5,368 nucleotides of DNA from the NCBI GenBank assembly GCA_050248375.1, contig JBFWSL010000240.1, forward strand, positions 1 through 5,368, in the 5' to 3' direction. This DNA is from JAYZVT01 sp050248375 (lineage in GTDB: Bacteria; Pseudomonadota; Alphaproteobacteria; Rhizobiales; Methyloligellaceae). The notes under the pieces are model-generated. The model worked only from the letters and a program-made list of their open reading frames with translations, did no database searches and was not told where the DNA came from. Positions 4,603-5,368 of the stretch are shown one piece after another. Each line of letters begins with the position of its first letter. The stretch's first letter is position 1. The position numbers were made by a program, and so were the translations under genes.

Positions 4603-5368
4603 ATGCCCGGATTGATCGGTTCCCTCCAGGGGCACACCGGATCGCCTCCTCCGATCTGGCTCATGCGCCAGGCCGGACGCTATCTGCCGGAGTACCGGGA
4701 AATACGGTCCAGGGCGGGAGGATTTCTCGAGCTGTGCTACACGCCCGAGCTCGCGTGCGAGGTGACGCTCCAGCCTATCCGCCGCTTTGGCTTCGACGCG
4801 GCCATCCTGTTCTCCGACATCCTCGTCGTGCCCGACGCGCTTGGACAGAAGGTGGCTTTCCAGGAGGGCGAGGGTCCCGTGCTGGAGGCTCTTGCCGACG
4901 GCAGGGCCATCGCTGCCCTGACGCCTGACAGCGCGCTGGAGCACCTGACACCCGTTTTCGAGGCGGTGGAACGCATTCGCGCGAAACTGCCGAAGCAGAC
5001 CGATCTCATCGGCTTTTGCGGCGCGCCCTGGACGGTGGCCACCTACATGATAGGTGGCCGGGGATCGGCCGACCAGGCGGCCGCGCGTCTGTTCGCCTAT
5101 CGGCACAGGCAGGACTTCGCCAGGCTGATGGAGATGCTGGTGGAGGTGTCGTCGCGCTATCTGCTGCGGCAGGTGCGGGCAGGGGCCCAGGCCCTCCAGA
5201 TCTTCGATAGCTGGGCGGGCACCCTGCCCGAGGACGAGTTCGCGCGCTGGTGCGTGGAGCCTGTGCGGGAGATTGTGGCGAAGGTGAAGGCGCAAGCGCC
5301 GCGCGTGCCCGTCATAGCCTTTCCGCGCGGGGCGGGACCGCGCTACGTAGGATACGCCGGCGCCACCG
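4603..5368 (+). CDS. hemE: Uroporphyrinogen III decarboxylase, N-terminal part (3' end outside window)
   Basis: HemE removes four acetate carboxyls from uroporphyrinogen III to give coproporphyrinogen III, in the cytosolic tetrapyrrole pathway to heme. The frame is open from ATG 4603 to the window edge and gives 255 complete codons. E. coli HemE has 354 residues, so roughly 90-100 are missing. Seen: the signature MRQAGRYLPEYR (21-32) with the substrate carboxylate-binding arginines R22 and R26; FSDIL (70-74) with the catalytic Asp72 (human Asp86); GAPWTVATYM with Y148 (human Tyr164); and FDSWAG with S203 (human Ser219). AFPRGAG and GYAGAT lie near the edge. An in-frame GTG at 4582 would add seven residues but lacks a ribosome site. 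The gene diverges from the operon on the left across the candidate origin. In related genomes hemH often follows. Confidence 0.97.
   Translation, partial: MPGLIGSLQGHTGSPPPIWLMRQAGRYLPEYREIRSRAGGFLELCYTPELACEVTLQPIRRFGFDAAILFSDILVVPDALGQKVAFQEGEGPVLEALADGRAIAALTPDSALEHLTPVFEAVERIRAKLPKQTDLIGFCGAPWTVATYMIGGRGSADQAAARLFAYRHRQDFARLMEMLVEVSSRYLLRQVRAGAQALQIFDSWAGTLPEDEFARWCVEPVREIVAKVKAQAPRVPVIAFPRGAGPRYVGYAGAT

Noticed and set aside
4552..5295. 247-codon minus-strand open frame opposite hemE
   Set aside because: It is antisense to a well-conserved hemE. Its composition is His/Arg-rich and unlike any family, so it is a shadow of hemE codon bias.

Overview
The window is high-GC DNA from an alphaproteobacterium, judged from gene order and protein motifs. 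It carries a conserved alphaproteobacterial block: secB, then on the other strand dnaQ, coaE, aroE, maf and a DUF299-family kinase/pyrophosphorylase gene, then a gap, then hemE. From memory, the same order surrounds the chromosomal replication origin of Caulobacter crescentus (genes numbered from CC_0001 on one side, hemE on the other) and of Sinorhizobium meliloti. The species cannot be named from this window.

Layout. Positions 1-378 (+) hold the C-terminal part of secB. Positions 379-487 are a short gap between convergent genes. It is filled by two large palindromes that resemble the dispersed intergenic mosaic elements (RIME type) of Rhizobiales. Positions 488-4154 (-) hold five genes in transcription order: the DUF299 regulator, maf, aroE, coaE and dnaQ. 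Every junction overlaps (1, 4, 4 and 20 nt), so they look like one translationally coupled operon. Positions 4155-4602 are a 448-nt stretch with no credible gene. From 4603 to the right edge is hemE (+), cut off by the window end.

The most important region is the 448-nt gap. Its position between the DUF299 gene and hemE is the classic address of alphaproteobacterial oriC. It contains several imperfect DnaA-box-like sequences sharing the core TTATCC or TAATCC, four GANTC (CcrM) sites, many short palindromes, and a strikingly AT-rich 44-nt tract (10 G/C) that folds as a long inverted repeat just before hemE. No perfect DnaA box and no CtrA full site (TTAA-N7-TTAA) was seen. Genes on both sides of the gap are transcribed away from it, as expected for co-direction with replication forks; secB is the exception.

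Functionally these are housekeeping genes: protein export chaperone (SecB), replication proofreading (DnaQ), coenzyme A synthesis (CoaE), the shikimate pathway (AroE), nucleotide pool sanitation (Maf), control of the pyruvate/PEP dikinase step (DUF299 protein) and tetrapyrrole synthesis (HemE). No mobile element, phage gene, CRISPR array or RNA gene was recognised. The candidate origin and the convergent palindromic repeat are the non-routine content.
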